Shown piece after piece: positions 5,287 to 5,664 of a stretch of DNA of 5,664 bases. How positions within the stretch are numbered: the first letter of the stretch is position 1; each line of letters opens with the position of its first letter. The position numbers and the translations under genes are program-made. This DNA comes from an uncultured Pedobacter sp. (GTDB lineage Bacteria > Bacteroidota > Bacteroidia > Sphingobacteriales > Sphingobacteriaceae): the NCBI GenBank assembly GCA_946478755.1, contig CAMLDJ010000338.1:1-5664 (forward strand). Direction: 5' to 3'. The notes beneath the pieces were generated by a model that was not told the origin of the DNA, did no database searches, and worked only from the letters and a program-made list of their open reading frames with translations.

Positions 5287-5664
5287 ATGATAAGCTATTT
5301 AAAACGAATGATGGCGTCCAGAAAAAATATAGTCACACTGGCTTTTTCTGCCAGCCTATTTCTGGGCGGCTGTGAAAAAGTAATTGAGGTTGAACTTGAT
5401 AATGTCGCTCCGGTAATCGTTATCGATGGGGGAATAAGCGATCAGAATGAAAATCAGGTCGTGAAGATATCGAGAACTTATGATTTTACGGAGCCCAATA
5501 AGTATAATGGGGTGACCGGTGCAAAGCTGGTATTGACCAGGCCCAATGGTAGTCTGATGGGCTATACTGAGGTATCCCCAGGTGTATATCAGACCACTAA
5601 AATGCGTGGTCTGCCAGGTGGTACTTATAAACTGTATGTTACCGTTGACGGCAAAACTTATAGT
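5287..5664 (+). CDS. DUF4249-type lipoprotein, N-terminal part (cut by the right window edge)
   Basis: 126 codons are present with no stop. The start MISYLKRMMASRKNIVTLAF leads into a lipoprotein signal peptide with lipobox LGGC (residues 26-29, lipidated Cys29), followed by the acidic EKVIEVELD. The mature part, with VIVIDGGISDQ, GVTGAKLVLTRPNGS and a segment ending GGTYKLYVTVDGKTYS, matches the beta-rich N-terminus of DUF4249 proteins (usually about 270-400 aa). These are commonly encoded right after compact TonB-dependent receptors in Bacteroidota. The protein is probably anchored in the outer membrane, possibly as a lid or substrate-binding partner of the receptor by analogy with SusD; this is inference. 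ATG 5287 is one base after the receptor stop. ATGs at 5308 and 5311 also keep the signal peptide. No Shine-Dalgarno sequence is visible, so translation is likely coupled to the receptor gene. Confidence 0.88.
   Translation, partial: MISYLKRMMASRKNIVTLAFSASLFLGGCEKVIEVELDNVAPVIVIDGGISDQNENQVVKISRTYDFTEPNKYNGVTGAKLVLTRPNGSLMGYTEVSPGVYQTTKMRGLPGGTYKLYVTVDGKTYS

Noticed and set aside
5319..5350. Inverted repeat CAGAAAAA/TTTTTCTG in the lipoprotein signal-peptide coding region
   Set aside because: The arms are mostly homopolymer A and T with a 16-nt loop, expected from hydrophobic and lysine codons. No terminator function is likely inside the gene.

Overview
The window looks like a chromosomal segment of a Bacteroidota bacterium, most probably a Sphingobacteriaceae member (Pedobacter/Mucilaginibacter-like). 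The base composition is moderate to low in GC. Protein families typical of the phylum occur side by side: a ligase-associated MBL exonuclease, a degenerate Crp-like regulator, and a TonB-dependent receptor with a carboxypeptidase-regulatory-like N-terminal domain followed by a DUF4249-type lipoprotein. Several genes have no Shine-Dalgarno sequence, which is also usual in this phylum. The family assignments rest on motif recognition, not on a database search.

Left part (1-1257, minus strand): a DNA-repair operon. A metallo-beta-lactamase-fold exonuclease (247-1257) is followed, with a 4-nt TTGA stop/start overlap, by the 5' end of an ATP-dependent DNA ligase (1-250, running off the left edge). 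This is the ligase-associated DNA damage response module. Its usual other members, an Lhr-like helicase and the PdeM phosphoesterase, would be expected further left if the locus is complete.

Middle part (1258-2954): a 215-bp divergent intergenic region carries a perfect 7+7 palindrome. It separates the repair operon from two plus-strand regulator genes. The first (1473-2225) is Crp/Fnr-like, with a degenerate cyclic-nucleotide-binding-like fold, a C-terminal helix-turn-helix and an unusual basic N-terminal extension. The second (2286-2780) is an Lrp/AsnC regulator that ends in a strong Rho-independent terminator. Two perfect inverted repeats lie inside the Lrp-like coding sequence.

Right part (2955-5664, plus strand): a 776-aa outer-membrane TonB-dependent receptor is followed after one base by a DUF4249-type lipoprotein that runs off the right edge. 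The pair probably forms an outer-membrane uptake unit, loosely analogous to SusC/SusD, with unknown substrate. The adjacent Lrp-like gene is a reasonable but unproven candidate regulator, and the terminator between them argues for separate transcription. I see no mobile element, CRISPR array, tRNA or rRNA. Most of the window is recognisable as known families. The less explained signals are the intragenic inverted repeats, the intergenic palindrome and the N-terminal extension of the Crp-like protein.
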